From a virus: DNA of 64,000 nucleotides. Below are positions 17,358 to 24,547 of this stretch, piece after piece. Below the pieces are notes generated by a model. The model did not search any database and had not been told where the DNA came from. It saw nothing but the letters and a program-made list of their open reading frames with translations. How positions within the stretch are numbered: position 1 is the first letter of the stretch; every line of letters begins with the position of its first letter. Location of the stretch: IMG/VR virus record IMGVR_UViG_3300043570_002257, positions 1 to 64,000 of that record; one strand, written 5' to 3'. The position numbers were made by a program, and so were the translations under genes.

Positions 17358-19556
17358 TTATCTAATGTTTTTGAAAGGATTCCTAGGCTTTCTCAACGCT
17401 GTAGATGATGAGTTCTCATTCCCCATGTGACGAAAAGGACTCACTCTTAATTTAGTATTTTTATTTGATTTATCCAAATTAGAATCATCTCTTTCAATGC
17501 GTTTTGAGTATCCTCTATTTGATTCTTGAACTTTGGCAAATGCTACTAAAGCACAGAATGCCACTAGTCTATCCACGTTAAGTCCTTCTCTATATGCTGC
17601 CATTTCCTTTAACAGCATAATATCAGGTATTCTTTCTATACCATATGTTTGTTTTACAATAGTTCCATCTGCCATTGTTTCTTGGTCCAACTCTTCTTCT
17701 AGGAATTGGATAGCATATGATATAAGATTGGTTTTAAATAGTGTTCCAACGTTTCTCCAACCATATTCTTGAAACACATTTGTGTTACTAGACAGTTCTT
17801 TAAGAAATAATATCTGGCTTTTTGGAACCAGGTACTTTTGCTTTCTTCTTGATATCATGTATTGAATAAACAAACTTATGTTATTTTCTACAATTGTCCA
17901 AGCATTGTACCATTCAATTATCATTTCAAGACGTTCATGTGTTTTGTTCAAGTCATCAAAACGTCCACACCATGCTGCAACAATCTTATCTCTTTCAATA
18001 TGTTGTTCAATTGTACCGTCAGCTTTGTGTTTTGTGACTTCCTGTGCTGTCTTGTATACAAAGATAGAACATAATGAATCAGACGTAGTAGTCTTTCCTT
18101 CAGACACAGGGTCAATGGAAGCATAGTAAGTTCCAAACTGAGGATCTTTACAGGGCTTTTCATAAATTACTACAACTCCTTCTTTATCAACTGTCTTAGG
18201 TGATATAGGAAATTCTGATATTGGAAGTTTACGTGATTCTTTTGAAACAATTTTACCATGCTCATCTCTTGATAAATCTACAAATTCTCTAAAGTATTCT
18301 TGATCTTCAATTCTTCTAATCTGTTTTGTCAAAAGATGTAAAGGAAATTTAGATACTTTTCTGTAGGCAAAAGCTTCTTCAATGTTAATTGGTTTCTGAG
18401 AAATACGTAACTGATAGTCTTCAGGTTTAAGATTCTTTTTCCATTCTAATCTTTCTTCAACAATCATTGCCAATGCTTTCTCTACCAAAGAGTTACCATA
18501 CTCATCTATGCAAGGTAGCATTGACCATTGTTCTGGAATAAATAAACCACACTTAGCAATCTCTCCTTCAGCATTAACAAGATTTGTTTCTACTGCAAGT
18601 ACATCTTTAGAGATAGGATTCATGATCATTTCTTTCAATGGTTCACATTGTTCCAAATCTCCCACTGATCCTGCAGCTACAAACATACCTGTATATGTCA
18701 TACCAGATTTCATTGCTGGTAGCAAGTACTCCACTGTCTCATTCATCTTTGGTGCAATCCCTGCCTCCTCATGATAGAAGAATGTACAAGGACCCCCTAC
18801 ACCATTTGTTGGATCTTTTTCAAGGGCAAGTCCAAATATTACAGACTTTAATCCAACATCACGTTTTTTTCCTCCTTGATTAACTTCAATTTTTTGTTCC
18901 CAGTTTAAAACTTTATCTGGATTACAAGGTCTATACCATGCAGTATGTGTATTTAAGAAGTTTCTATATTCTTCTAAAAAACGCCAAGTACCTTTTTCAT
19001 TTATGTAATCCTTTAGGGAACCAGCCATTTTGTTTATAGCACCTTCCTCAAAGTAAAATAAGTTAATCATTTTTCCTGCGTGGAAATAAGAGGATGCTAT
19101 CTGACGTTTCTTTAATATAGCAGCATGTTGAGAAGAATGCTTTGCAATTTCTTCATACAGTGCCATATGGTATTGGGCGTCCCTTACATCTGCAAAGGTA
19201 AACTTTGCCACCTCCTTATTGTAAATAGGTAAAAAATTTATCCACATGTAATAGTCTCTTGCCAAGAGCCATGTGTTTTTCTCACCTTTATAAATTACTC
19301 CTTTTCTACATTTTTCTTTTTGGTCATCCCAATATTGTATGTAGTCTTTTGTTCTTAGTGGAGCTGTACAAAATAATTTGTATTTATTAAATCTTCTAGC
19401 TTCCTGATTAAACAACAATGATGTTTCATCAAACTCGTATTTTCCTGGCTCTTTAAAAATTGACCATAAAAATTCTACATATAATTCTTTTGTTTCAAAG
19501 TCAGTATATGACCATGATTCAGTTTTAACATCATATGTTGGTACACTTAAATACAT
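17358..19556 (-). CDS. terL: terminase large subunit (TerL)
   Basis: 732 aa, the ATP-driven packaging motor with a nuclease domain. The Walker B is visible in TFFYHEEAG (near 262). The expected Walker A is the basic LKKRQIASSYFHAGK region (near 146), not the canonical GxxxxGKS. The RNase H-like nuclease begins at YYASIDPVSEGK (near 480) with the first catalytic Asp, then WTIVENN with a Glu (near 560) and LNVDRLVAFCALVAF with the last Asp (near 675). A 2-nt gap separates it from the 71-aa gene upstream and 21 nt from the portal. Confidence 0.9.
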   Translation of the reverse strand: MYLSVPTYDVKTESWSYTDFETKELYVEFLWSIFKEPGKYEFDETSLLFNQEARRFNKYKLFCTAPLRTKDYIQYWDDQKEKCRKGVIYKGEKNTWLLARDYYMWINFLPIYNKEVAKFTFADVRDAQYHMALYEEIAKHSSQHAAILKKRQIASSYFHAGKMINLFYFEEGAINKMAGSLKDYINEKGTWRFLEEYRNFLNTHTAWYRPCNPDKVLNWEQKIEVNQGGKKRDVGLKSVIFGLALEKDPTNGVGGPCTFFYHEEAGIAPKMNETVEYLLPAMKSGMTYTGMFVAAGSVGDLEQCEPLKEMIMNPISKDVLAVETNLVNAEGEIAKCGLFIPEQWSMLPCIDEYGNSLVEKALAMIVEERLEWKKNLKPEDYQLRISQKPINIEEAFAYRKVSKFPLHLLTKQIRRIEDQEYFREFVDLSRDEHGKIVSKESRKLPISEFPISPKTVDKEGVVVIYEKPCKDPQFGTYYASIDPVSEGKTTTSDSLCSIFVYKTAQEVTKHKADGTIEQHIERDKIVAAWCGRFDDLNKTHERLEMIIEWYNAWTIVENNISLFIQYMISRRKQKYLVPKSQILFLKELSSNTNVFQEYGWRNVGTLFKTNLISYAIQFLEEELDQETMADGTIVKQTYGIERIPDIMLLKEMAAYREGLNVDRLVAFCALVAFAKVQESNRGYSKRIERDDSNLDKSNKNTKLRVSPFRHMGNENSSSTALRKPRNPFKNIR

Positions 19557-19558
19557 AA

Positions 19559-19774
19559 TTATTCTTTAGGGTCTTCTACAATTAACTTGAGTGTTTGTCC
19601 ATCACTATAGTTCCAGATTCTTTGTTTGACAACATACGTTTCTGAACCAATAGCAATCCAATCACCTTTTGATGGTGTATTTTTTACAACTCTTGTTGTA
19701 ATGTACCCATCAGATACATGTACTACTTCCACTCTAGTAGTTCTGTTTGTTTCCAGTTCTTTGTGTAAGCTCAT
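19559..19774 (-). CDS. small unknown protein before terL
   Basis: 71 aa, beta-rich (VEVVHVSDGYITTRVV, then WIAIGSETYVVKQRIW), looking like a small barrel such as an SH3-like fold. It overlaps the end of the gene upstream by 41 nt and ends 2 nt before terL, so it is in the same packaging transcript. A small-terminase role is conceivable but not supported by any motif. Confidence 0.6.
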   Translation of the reverse strand: MSLHKELETNRTTRVEVVHVSDGYITTRVVKNTPSKGDWIAIGSETYVVKQRIWNYSDGQTLKLIVEDPKE

Positions 19775-20003
19775 CTAATAGTATTTTGTTACCTTCTGTT
19801 TTCTTAATGATCTCTTGTACTGTTTCAATTTTACTTGATCTTATAATAGCGTATTTTGATTCACTACCATTCCAATAAGCAAGACTGTCATCTCTATGGA
19901 AACCTGTCCAAGTAGAGTTGTACCCATTGTAATGAAAAATCCAATCATAGCATGATATGTCCATATGTTGTGTTTGTTGTTTAAAATGTTTAACCTTGGT
20001 CAT
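19734..20003 (-). CDS. small unknown protein in the packaging operon
   Basis: 89 aa from MTKVKHFKQQ. An open frame extends 112 codons farther upstream, but that part lies inside the 171-aa gene and looks like its shadow; this ATG overlaps the 171-aa stop by only 14 nt. The N-terminal half is rich in aromatic residues (CYDWIFHYNGYNSTWTGFHR), the C-terminal half is a charged helix. Function unknown. Confidence 0.55.
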   Translation of the reverse strand: MTKVKHFKQQTQHMDISCYDWIFHYNGYNSTWTGFHRDDSLAYWNGSESKYAIIRSSKIETVQEIIKKTEGNKILLDELTQRTGNKQNY

Positions 20004-20505
20004 ACGCAAGGTGTTGGCCTCCTCGTACCTGGCTTTTCTGCTCTTCCATGAGATCCTTATACGCCCCTTTGAACGATAGACGTATTTGCTCAAACTTTGC
20101 TGCAGCATTAACCAAAGAATTGATGTTACCATCCCTGCCGTGCTCAATGGTAGTCGTTTCCATATATTTTGCCAAGCCATCAAGCATGTGTTTAATACCC
20201 ATAAAAGCCCTGTATGTAGGAGTTTCATAAAGTTTTTTGCATAATTCAATAGCAGCGACAATTGAGTCATCTTCTGTAGAAAAGTCTGCATTAATTTGTG
20301 TAAGTATAAGTTCTTCTTTTTCATTTTCAGGTGTGTCAAAAAAGGGATTTAAATCAGGATTAGGACAGGTCATGTAGAATAAGTATGAATATACATTCAT
20401 GTAACTATCAGGATATTCTACCATGATTCTTTTTAAAAATGCTAATGTGTAACAATGTTCTGTTGGAACAAGTACACCATTATCTAAGTCAAATAATTTT
20501 ACCAT
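19990..20505 (-). CDS. conserved protein, packaging operon
   Basis: 171 aa, starting MVKLFDLDNGVLVPTEHCYT, mostly helical with FKGAYKDLMEEQKSQVRGG at the end. It overlaps the nuclease gene upstream by 1 nt (TAATG) and is immediately followed by two small genes and terL. A gene of this kind directly before terL may have a packaging role, but no motif identifies it. Confidence 0.6.
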   Translation of the reverse strand: MVKLFDLDNGVLVPTEHCYTLAFLKRIMVEYPDSYMNVYSYLFYMTCPNPDLNPFFDTPENEKEELILTQINADFSTEDDSIVAAIELCKKLYETPTYRAFMGIKHMLDGLAKYMETTTIEHGRDGNINSLVNAAAKFEQIRLSFKGAYKDLMEEQKSQVRGGQHLAYDQG

Positions 20506-21350
20506 TAGTGTTTCTTTTTAATTATTTTTTCTGCATTATTCTTATACCATGTCATAATTGCAAGTACCTCATCCTTTAAGTAAGGAAGTTCATAAGGTAC
20601 TATTTCTTTTATAATAGGTTCTCCTTCTGCATTCAACTTAGAAACTGGATAACCAAAGTCATCTTTCTCATCTTCTTCTTCAAAAGAGATATGGTGTATG
20701 ATTAGTTTACCAGCTTTTAAGTTAGGATTATGTTTAAGAATCATGTACATGTAAATTGACAACTGTAAATTATAATGATTTAAGTTACAATCGTCAAGAT
20801 GTGATACTGGTGCATTCATTCTTTGAGATACACCTTCCCAATTCTTAAAGGATTCTGTTTTAATTTCTTTATTTGTTTTGTAATCTGTAATGTGAACATG
20901 CCCATCAGCCACTTCTACCAAATCACTTTGACCACATATTCCAGCAGATTTCATGTAGACCATGTGTTCTGGATAAATACCATCCATAAGTTTTTGAGAA
21001 GATGCTACCTTTAAACCATGCTCATCCTGCATTGGTCTTATAACAGGTAATACTTTCTCATAGCGAACTATGGTATCACAATTTGTGATGTCTTGTTCTC
21101 TTTGGTCATGATACCAGTTTCCTAGTGTACATGCTCTTTCAGATTCTTTTTTCCATACTCCCTGTATCTGGTCTACTGTCATTCCAAACCACTTACTCTT
21201 TTTACTTGTAGATGATTTCTTTGCAATGTTTGTAGAATCAAATGGTTGCTTTAACGCACCAATTAATGTTGTTACACTTATCCATCGTGTGTTATCAGAA
21301 GGATCTACTGAAGTGTAACTGTGGGTTTTTGGTTCAAATACTAAACTCAT
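20505..21350 (-). CDS. PD-(D/E)XK family nuclease
   Basis: 281 aa. The nuclease core is visible as GQSDLVEVADGHVHITDYKTNK (catalytic Asp in GQSDL, then D-Y-K in the second strand, about residues 140-160), followed by a helix with NHYNLQLSIYMYM (the usual Q-x-x-x-Y helix) near 205. This is the Cas4/RecB-like arrangement. It is one of two such nucleases in the window. Sitting before the packaging genes, it may trim or process DNA for packaging. Confidence 0.8.
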   Translation of the reverse strand: MSLVFEPKTHSYTSVDPSDNTRWISVTTLIGALKQPFDSTNIAKKSSTSKKSKWFGMTVDQIQGVWKKESERACTLGNWYHDQREQDITNCDTIVRYEKVLPVIRPMQDEHGLKVASSQKLMDGIYPEHMVYMKSAGICGQSDLVEVADGHVHITDYKTNKEIKTESFKNWEGVSQRMNAPVSHLDDCNLNHYNLQLSIYMYMILKHNPNLKAGKLIIHHISFEEEDEKDDFGYPVSKLNAEGEPIIKEIVPYELPYLKDEVLAIMTWYKNNAEKIIKKKH

Positions 21351-21352
21351 AA

Positions 21353-21670
21353 TTAGCTTATTTTGTTAATACTCTGTCTTATTAAGTCTTCCTCCTGTTC
21401 TGTTGTTACAGCACTCCAAAATTCTTTAGGACATGATGATGCCAAAGATCTAGTTTTCAATCTTAATGAACAACCACATTCAGAACAACATGGTTGTGTA
21501 CCAATGACAGCACACTTGTCTCCTTTAACATCAAGGTAAGGACACTTTACGCAAATCTCATTTCTAGAGAAAGCAATCTCTTCAATGTGTTCTTTTTTAA
21601 ATATGTTATTTCTAACACCTTCAAAAATCTTGTTGCGTTCTTTCCAAATTTTAATTGTATTATTCAACAT
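21353..21670 (-). CDS. Cys-rich zinc-binding protein
   Basis: 105 aa. Residues 1-35 are helical and charged; residues 38-85 hold Cys in the pattern CVKCPY, KCAVIG, CCSECGCS and later SCP, enough for one or two zinc sites. It starts inside the end of the IHF-like gene (11-nt overlap) and ends 2 nt before the nuclease gene. Probably a DNA- or protein-binding accessory of the packaging module; function unknown. Confidence 0.6.
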   Translation of the reverse strand: MLNNTIKIWKERNKIFEGVRNNIFKKEHIEEIAFSRNEICVKCPYLDVKGDKCAVIGTQPCCSECGCSLRLKTRSLASSCPKEFWSAVTTEQEEDLIRQSINKIS

Positions 21671-22043
21671 TGTCTAAGTAGTTTTCTTTTAATTTGGTTA
21701 CTTCTTTTTTTCTCTGTTGTTCTAGATCCATCTTTTGTAGTATTGCTGTATAGTTTTCTATATCAGTTTTTACTTGTAGTGATGTTTCATACATTCTAAT
21801 AGACTCAGAAGGATCTATTTTATTTAAAAAATTAATATACTTTTCCAGTTTGTTTTCAACACGTTTCCTCATAAGCACAAAAGTTCCCATGTTAGGAACG
21901 TTTATGGATGGAGCATTTACAGAACTTAATTTCTTTTGAGTTGTTCTATAAAAAAATGCTACTACATCATCTACCATAAGATGATCTAAACCTAAAGACT
22001 CTGCTGTCTTCTTAGTTATTTCCTTACGCTTTATTGGATTCAA
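21660..22043 (-). CDS. IHF/HU-like DNA-bending protein
   Basis: 127 aa. Residues 1-60 (RKEITKKTAESLGLDHLMVDDVVAFF) match the two-helix body of HU/IHF and residues 40-65 (VNAPSINVPNMGTFVLMRKR) its beta-arm entry with the conserved N-x-P-N-x-G-T-F element. The C-terminal 60 residues are an extra coiled-coil-like tail. Crassvirales are known to carry IHF-like genes near the packaging block, which agrees. It likely bends DNA for packaging or condensation. Confidence 0.75.
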   Translation of the reverse strand: MNPIKRKEITKKTAESLGLDHLMVDDVVAFFYRTTQKKLSSVNAPSINVPNMGTFVLMRKRVENKLEKYINFLNKIDPSESIRMYETSLQVKTDIENYTAILQKMDLEQQRKKEVTKLKENYLDNVE

Positions 22044-22419
22044 CTGCTAATATGTTATAGTCTAACAATACATTCCCTTTGCCATAAATGTTTAATGAAG
22101 AAGATATTTGTATTTGTCTCTTCTTATCATTAATCTTTTGTACAATACCACGCTTCTCTAGCTTAGCCATTCTGTTACGTACGTTTTGTGCACGCACAGA
22201 AAACTCTTCCATTTCAATATTCTTGTACAATCTTTTGGCAGCAGCATTACAGAATTTACCCAGTTCAATAGGTCCCCATAATGCAAGTAATGTTAATAGT
22301 TCAATATCAGATGGTATTAAATGCTCCTTCTTAAAGAAGATTAATTCTGTAATAATCTGATACTTAACCAATTCATAAGAGCTAACTCTAATCTTTTTTT
22401 GAACTCTGTTTACTTCCAT
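22024..22419 (-). CDS. winged-helix DNA-binding protein
   Basis: 131 aa from MEVNRVQKK. An ATG ten codons earlier lies within the tRNA-like fold upstream, so the later start with an A-rich leader is preferred. The segment EFSVRAQNVRNRMAKLEKRGIVQKINDKKRQIQIS (near 75-110) looks like a recognition helix plus wing. It overlaps the IHF-like gene by 20 nt. In this position it is a candidate late regulator or packaging-site binder; inferred. Confidence 0.55.
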   Translation of the reverse strand: MEVNRVQKKIRVSSYELVKYQIITELIFFKKEHLIPSDIELLTLLALWGPIELGKFCNAAAKRLYKNIEMEEFSVRAQNVRNRMAKLEKRGIVQKINDKKRQIQISSSLNIYGKGNVLLDYNILAVESNKA

Positions 22420-22445
22420 GGTTTTTAATATTTTAATTTTATGTA

Positions 22446-22529
22446 CCATTCACTCAGGATTTTCACCTGAACAACCCTCTCATTATAGACTTGTGAGTCT
22501 TAACTGTTCTATTCCACCAAATAGAATGG
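22446..22529 (-). ncRNA. tRNA-like fold without a normal anticodon loop
   Basis: On the minus strand CCATTC (22529-22524) pairs with GAATGG (22451-22446) as an acceptor-like stem. It contains a D-arm-like TATT-TGGTGG-AATA, a hairpin AGACT-CACA-AGTCT where the anticodon arm would be, and a T-arm-like TCAGG-TGAAAAT-CCTGA with a 7-nt loop. The acceptor is only 6 bp with unpaired bases beside the T-arm, and the anticodon-position loop is 4 nt instead of 7. It lies 64 nt downstream of the tRNA-Met gene. It could be a decayed tRNA or a structured RNA. Confidence 0.4.
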
Positions 22530-22592
22530 GTATGCTTTTTTTACACTTACATCAGTGCGGTACTGGCTAGTCCTGCATGGCATTCACCGTTG

Positions 22593-22667
22593 TTGCGGGG
22601 GTGGGATTTGAACCCACGTGGTTTGGCTTATGAGACCAAGCTGGAACCAACTCCAGTCTACCCCGCG
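22593..22667 (-). tRNA. tRNA-Met (CAT), initiator-like
   Basis: Cloverleaf on the minus strand: acceptor CGCGGGG with CCCCGCA leaving a C1 x A72 mismatch, D-arm CTGG-AGTTGGTT-CCAG, anticodon arm TTGGT-CTCATAA-GCCAA (anticodon CAT), T-arm GTGGG-TTCAAAT-CCCAC, discriminator A73. The 3' CCA is not encoded. The unpaired C1 x A72 is the hallmark of bacterial initiator tRNA; the three G-C pairs normally above the initiator anticodon are reduced to two here. It begins 5 nt after the GroES-like gene, so it is probably processed from the same transcript. Confidence 0.9.
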
Positions 22668-22672
22668 ATATA

Positions 22673-22960
22673 TTACCAAATAATTGCGATGTCTCTTTCT
22701 GCAATCATAAGTTTTAAGTCTTCACCAATAGAAACAACTCCTGCACCTTGCAAAGAATAAGTTTCTACAAATACTTTGTCACCTGCTACTACAGTTGTTA
22801 CTTCATCACCAATAGCATACACTTCTAGTGCAGTCCATTTAGCCATCATTTCAGCTTCCATTTGAGCTTCAGCGATAGGATCTAACATGATTTTAGATTC
22901 TGGTTTTACAGGTTTGCTAAGTAATACTCTAGTACCTATTAGTTTTTTAAATTCTGCCAT
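22673..22960 (-). CDS. GroES-like co-chaperonin
   Basis: 95 aa, the usual co-chaperonin length. The opening KKLIGTRVLLSKPVKPESK resembles the GroES first strand, the middle carries a mobile-loop-like insert (residues 25-45), and the C-terminal half VYAIGDEVTTVVAGDKVFVETY then LKLMIAERDIAIIW follows the GroES roof/base order (VGDKVLF ... ESDILAII). Phage co-chaperonins such as T4 gp31 help the host GroEL fold the capsid protein. It lies at the head of the late operon. Similarity is remote and judged by eye. Confidence 0.6.
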   Translation of the reverse strand: MAEFKKLIGTRVLLSKPVKPESKIMLDPIAEAQMEAEMMAKWTALEVYAIGDEVTTVVAGDKVFVETYSLQGAGVVSIGEDLKLMIAERDIAIIW

Positions 22961-23010
22961 TTTGATTTTTATTTATTTGTGTTAGTATTTACAATGTTTT
23001 GATGATTCAG

Positions 23011-23041
23011 TGTTTGTGGGACTATTTTAACCCCACAAACA
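23011..23041 (-). terminator. hairpin between two small late genes
   Basis: TGTTTGTGGG pairs with CCCACAAACA (10 bp, 11-nt loop), 58 nt downstream of the 74-aa gene on the minus strand. It is followed by only a mixed sequence (CTGAATC), not a T-run, so it may be a transcript-stabilising or processing hairpin and not a strict terminator. Confidence 0.5.
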
Positions 23042-23098
23042 CAAATCAAATTTCAAATAACAATACAAGTTAGTTTAAACTTGTAAGGTTTAGTTTTT

Positions 23099-23323
23099 TC
23101 ATTCTGACTTCTCAGCTCCACCTGGTACATCAGTTCCCTCCTCATGGTCAGGGGTTGTCATGTTAGCTATCATTATAGTAGCTTGAATACGCTTAGCTTC
23201 TTCTGTTACAGCCTTGGCTTGTAACTCAGCAAGTTGAGCACGTAGAGAGGCAAGTTCTATCTGGCTGTTATACCAGGCAATAACTTCATCTCTTGTTGGT
23301 TCTTTGGTTTCTTCTGTTGCCAT
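23099..23323 (-). CDS. small coiled-coil protein, first gene of the late operon
   Basis: 74 aa. Residues 10-52 form a helix with heptad character (SQIELASLRAQLAELQAKAVTEEAKRIQ), the tail is acidic. It has its own Bacteroidota-type promoter 40 nt upstream and heads the minus-strand virion block. Function unknown; small coiled coils at this place could be scaffold helpers. Confidence 0.65.
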   Translation of the reverse strand: MATEETKEPTRDEVIAWYNSQIELASLRAQLAELQAKAVTEEAKRIQATIMIANMTTPDHEEGTDVPGGAEKSE

Positions 23324-23363
23324 TTCTTAATTTTTAAAGTTTAGTTTAATAGTAACCTCAATA

Positions 23364-23394
23364 CAAATATACTTCAAAAGTTTAACTTTTACAA
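23364..23394 (-). promoter_or_regulatory. Bacteroidota-type promoter for the late minus-strand operon
   Basis: Read on the minus strand: TTG (23394-23392), exactly 20 nt, then TATATTTG (23371-23364), fitting the -33/-7 consensus TTG-N19-21-TAnnTTTG of the Bacteroidota primary sigma factor. The expected start of transcription is about 40 nt before the 74-aa gene. It would drive at least this gene and perhaps the GroES-like gene and tRNA. Confidence 0.75.
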
Positions 23395-23404
23395 ATTTTT
23401 TTAT

Positions 23405-23412
23405 TATTTTTG
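23405..23412 (+). promoter_or_regulatory. -7 element TATTTTTG just before the thioesterase start
   Basis: The octamer fits TAnnTTTG and ends 4 nt before the ATG at 23417. No TTG is seen at -33, so it is a half-match in very AT-rich DNA. If used, the transcript would start at or next to the ATG (leaderless). Confidence 0.4.
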
Positions 23413-23416
23413 TTGT

Positions 23417-23830
23417 ATGGAAGGAATGGTACTTATAACAACCCACCCAATAAAGAAGTCTGATTTAGGGTTTCATGGTAATTTATTTGGTGGTAAGCTT
23501 TTAGCTTGGATGGATGCTGCTGCAGCTGGATATGCTATGGAAGAATGTGATACTCCACGGATGGTCACTGTTCTCATAGACAAATGTGTATTTAAAAAGC
23601 CTGCCAAGGAAGGTCAGCTAGTTAAAATCTATGGGAAGATAATACTTATAGGTCAAACATCTGCAACTTTGTACATGGAAGCTAGGGCACACAATGTATA
23701 TTCAGGTACTCAATCTGTAATCTTACATACAAATATGAGATTTGTCAGAATAGATGAAGCTGGGGATCCTCTTCCTATAGGAGATAGAACAAGAAATAAA
23801 TATAAAAATAATGCAGAAAGCAATCTTTAA
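23417..23830 (+). CDS. hotdog-fold acyl-CoA thioesterase (YciA-like)
   Basis: 137 aa, the normal length for a single hotdog domain. GNLFGGKLLAWMDAAAAGYA (residues 22-41) is the helix with the conserved Asp found in YciA/acyl-CoA hydrolases, preceded by the usual HPIKKSDLGFHG entry. VTVLIDKCVFKKPAKEGQLVKIYGKII continues the central beta strands. Such enzymes cleave acyl-CoA to fatty acid and CoA. It is the first gene of a short plus-strand group and diverges from the late operon. A metabolic gene of host origin is likely; its value to the phage is unknown. Confidence 0.8.
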   Translation: MEGMVLITTHPIKKSDLGFHGNLFGGKLLAWMDAAAAGYAMEECDTPRMVTVLIDKCVFKKPAKEGQLVKIYGKIILIGQTSATLYMEARAHNVYSGTQSVILHTNMRFVRIDEAGDPLPIGDRTRNKYKNNAESNL

Positions 23831-24281
23831 ATTTAACGGGGGGCAAGGAGCCCTCTTATGTTCCAAATGCAGAGGGATAATTAAGACAGGGGCTACCATG
23901 TCACAATTTGAAAAAGATGCGATGCTAGGCAAGCAGGAGATGCTTGGTCAAGAATGTTTAGTATGTAGAACAGGTGTTAAGTATTCTTTAACAAGAGTAG
24001 AAGATGGCAAGATCATTATGGGTAAATCTGTTAAGTGGATTAAATGGAAAAAGAATGGAACATTTAAAAAGATATTTGCACGACCACAGGTTGGGTTTTC
24101 CTGTATAATAGATTCTGAACATGGTTTATCATACACATGGTTAACCACTTCAGTTGAAAGTTTTGAAAAGGTATCTGCAAATGAGTTACGCTTCAAGACT
24201 AAGAACTCAACATATATACTGAATAAAATCAAAGTAAACCCTTCTAAGATCTACTATGTAGATGAACCTTTTCAAGATTAA
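23811..24281 (+). CDS. zinc-ribbon protein with an unknown C-terminal domain
   Basis: 156 aa, overlapping the thioesterase end by 20 nt. Residues 1-56 begin FKFNGGQGALLCSKCRGIIKTG and contain a second Cys pair (CLVC), a small zinc-ribbon type common as a stand-alone phage protein. Residues 57-156 are an added Lys/Trp-rich beta region (KWIKWKKNG). The fusion is unusual. Function unknown. Confidence 0.6.
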   Translation: MQKAIFKFNGGQGALLCSKCRGIIKTGATMSQFEKDAMLGKQEMLGQECLVCRTGVKYSLTRVEDGKIIMGKSVKWIKWKKNGTFKKIFARPQVGFSCIIDSEHGLSYTWLTTSVESFEKVSANELRFKTKNSTYILNKIKVNPSKIYYVDEPFQD

Positions 24282-24297
24282 ACTAGAAACTTATAGC

Positions 24298-24501
24298 ATG
24301 CATATACATAATAAATTTCAGATTGGTGCTATTGTCTATCTTAAGACTGACATTGAACAACTACCTCGCATTGTAATTGGTATTCTAATTTCTGGAGATG
24401 GAGCTTTAATTTATAAATGTTGTCAAAGCACAGATGACAATTGGCACTATGAAGTTGAACTCTCAGACACAGTAGACATTCTCCTTAAAACTTCTAACTA
24501 A
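24298..24501 (+). CDS. small unknown protein
   Basis: 67 aa from MHIHNKFQIG; a longer frame begins inside the preceding gene, but this ATG follows that stop by 16 nt with an A-rich leader. Beta-rich (QIGAIVYLKTD, RIVIGILISG, ALIYKCC), perhaps a small barrel. A bidirectional-looking terminator follows directly. Confidence 0.55.
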   Translation: MHIHNKFQIGAIVYLKTDIEQLPRIVIGILISGDGALIYKCCQSTDDNWHYEVELSDTVDILLKTSN

Positions 24502-24504
24502 AAA

Positions 24505-24527
24505 AACCCAGGCTATTGACCTGGGTT
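24505..24527. terminator. intrinsic terminator between converging genes
   Basis: AACCCAGG pairs with CCTGGGTT (8 bp, 7-nt loop). On the plus strand CTTTGTTTT follows; on the minus strand the other side is an unbroken TTTTTT-type run. It separates the plus-strand 67-aa gene from the minus-strand 131-aa gene and can stop both. Confidence 0.85.
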
Positions 24528-24547
24528 CTTTGTTTTAATGTGTTTCT

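Noticed and set aside
20004-20339. 112-codon upstream extension of the 89-aa gene at 19734-20003
   Set aside because: The extension overlaps the 171-aa gene in another frame, is rich in Leu/Met/Trp as a shadow would be, and a good ATG exists at 20003.
21494-21799. 101-codon plus-strand frame with a hydrophobic end
   Set aside because: It runs antisense across the zinc-binding and IHF-like genes that have clear family features on the minus strand.
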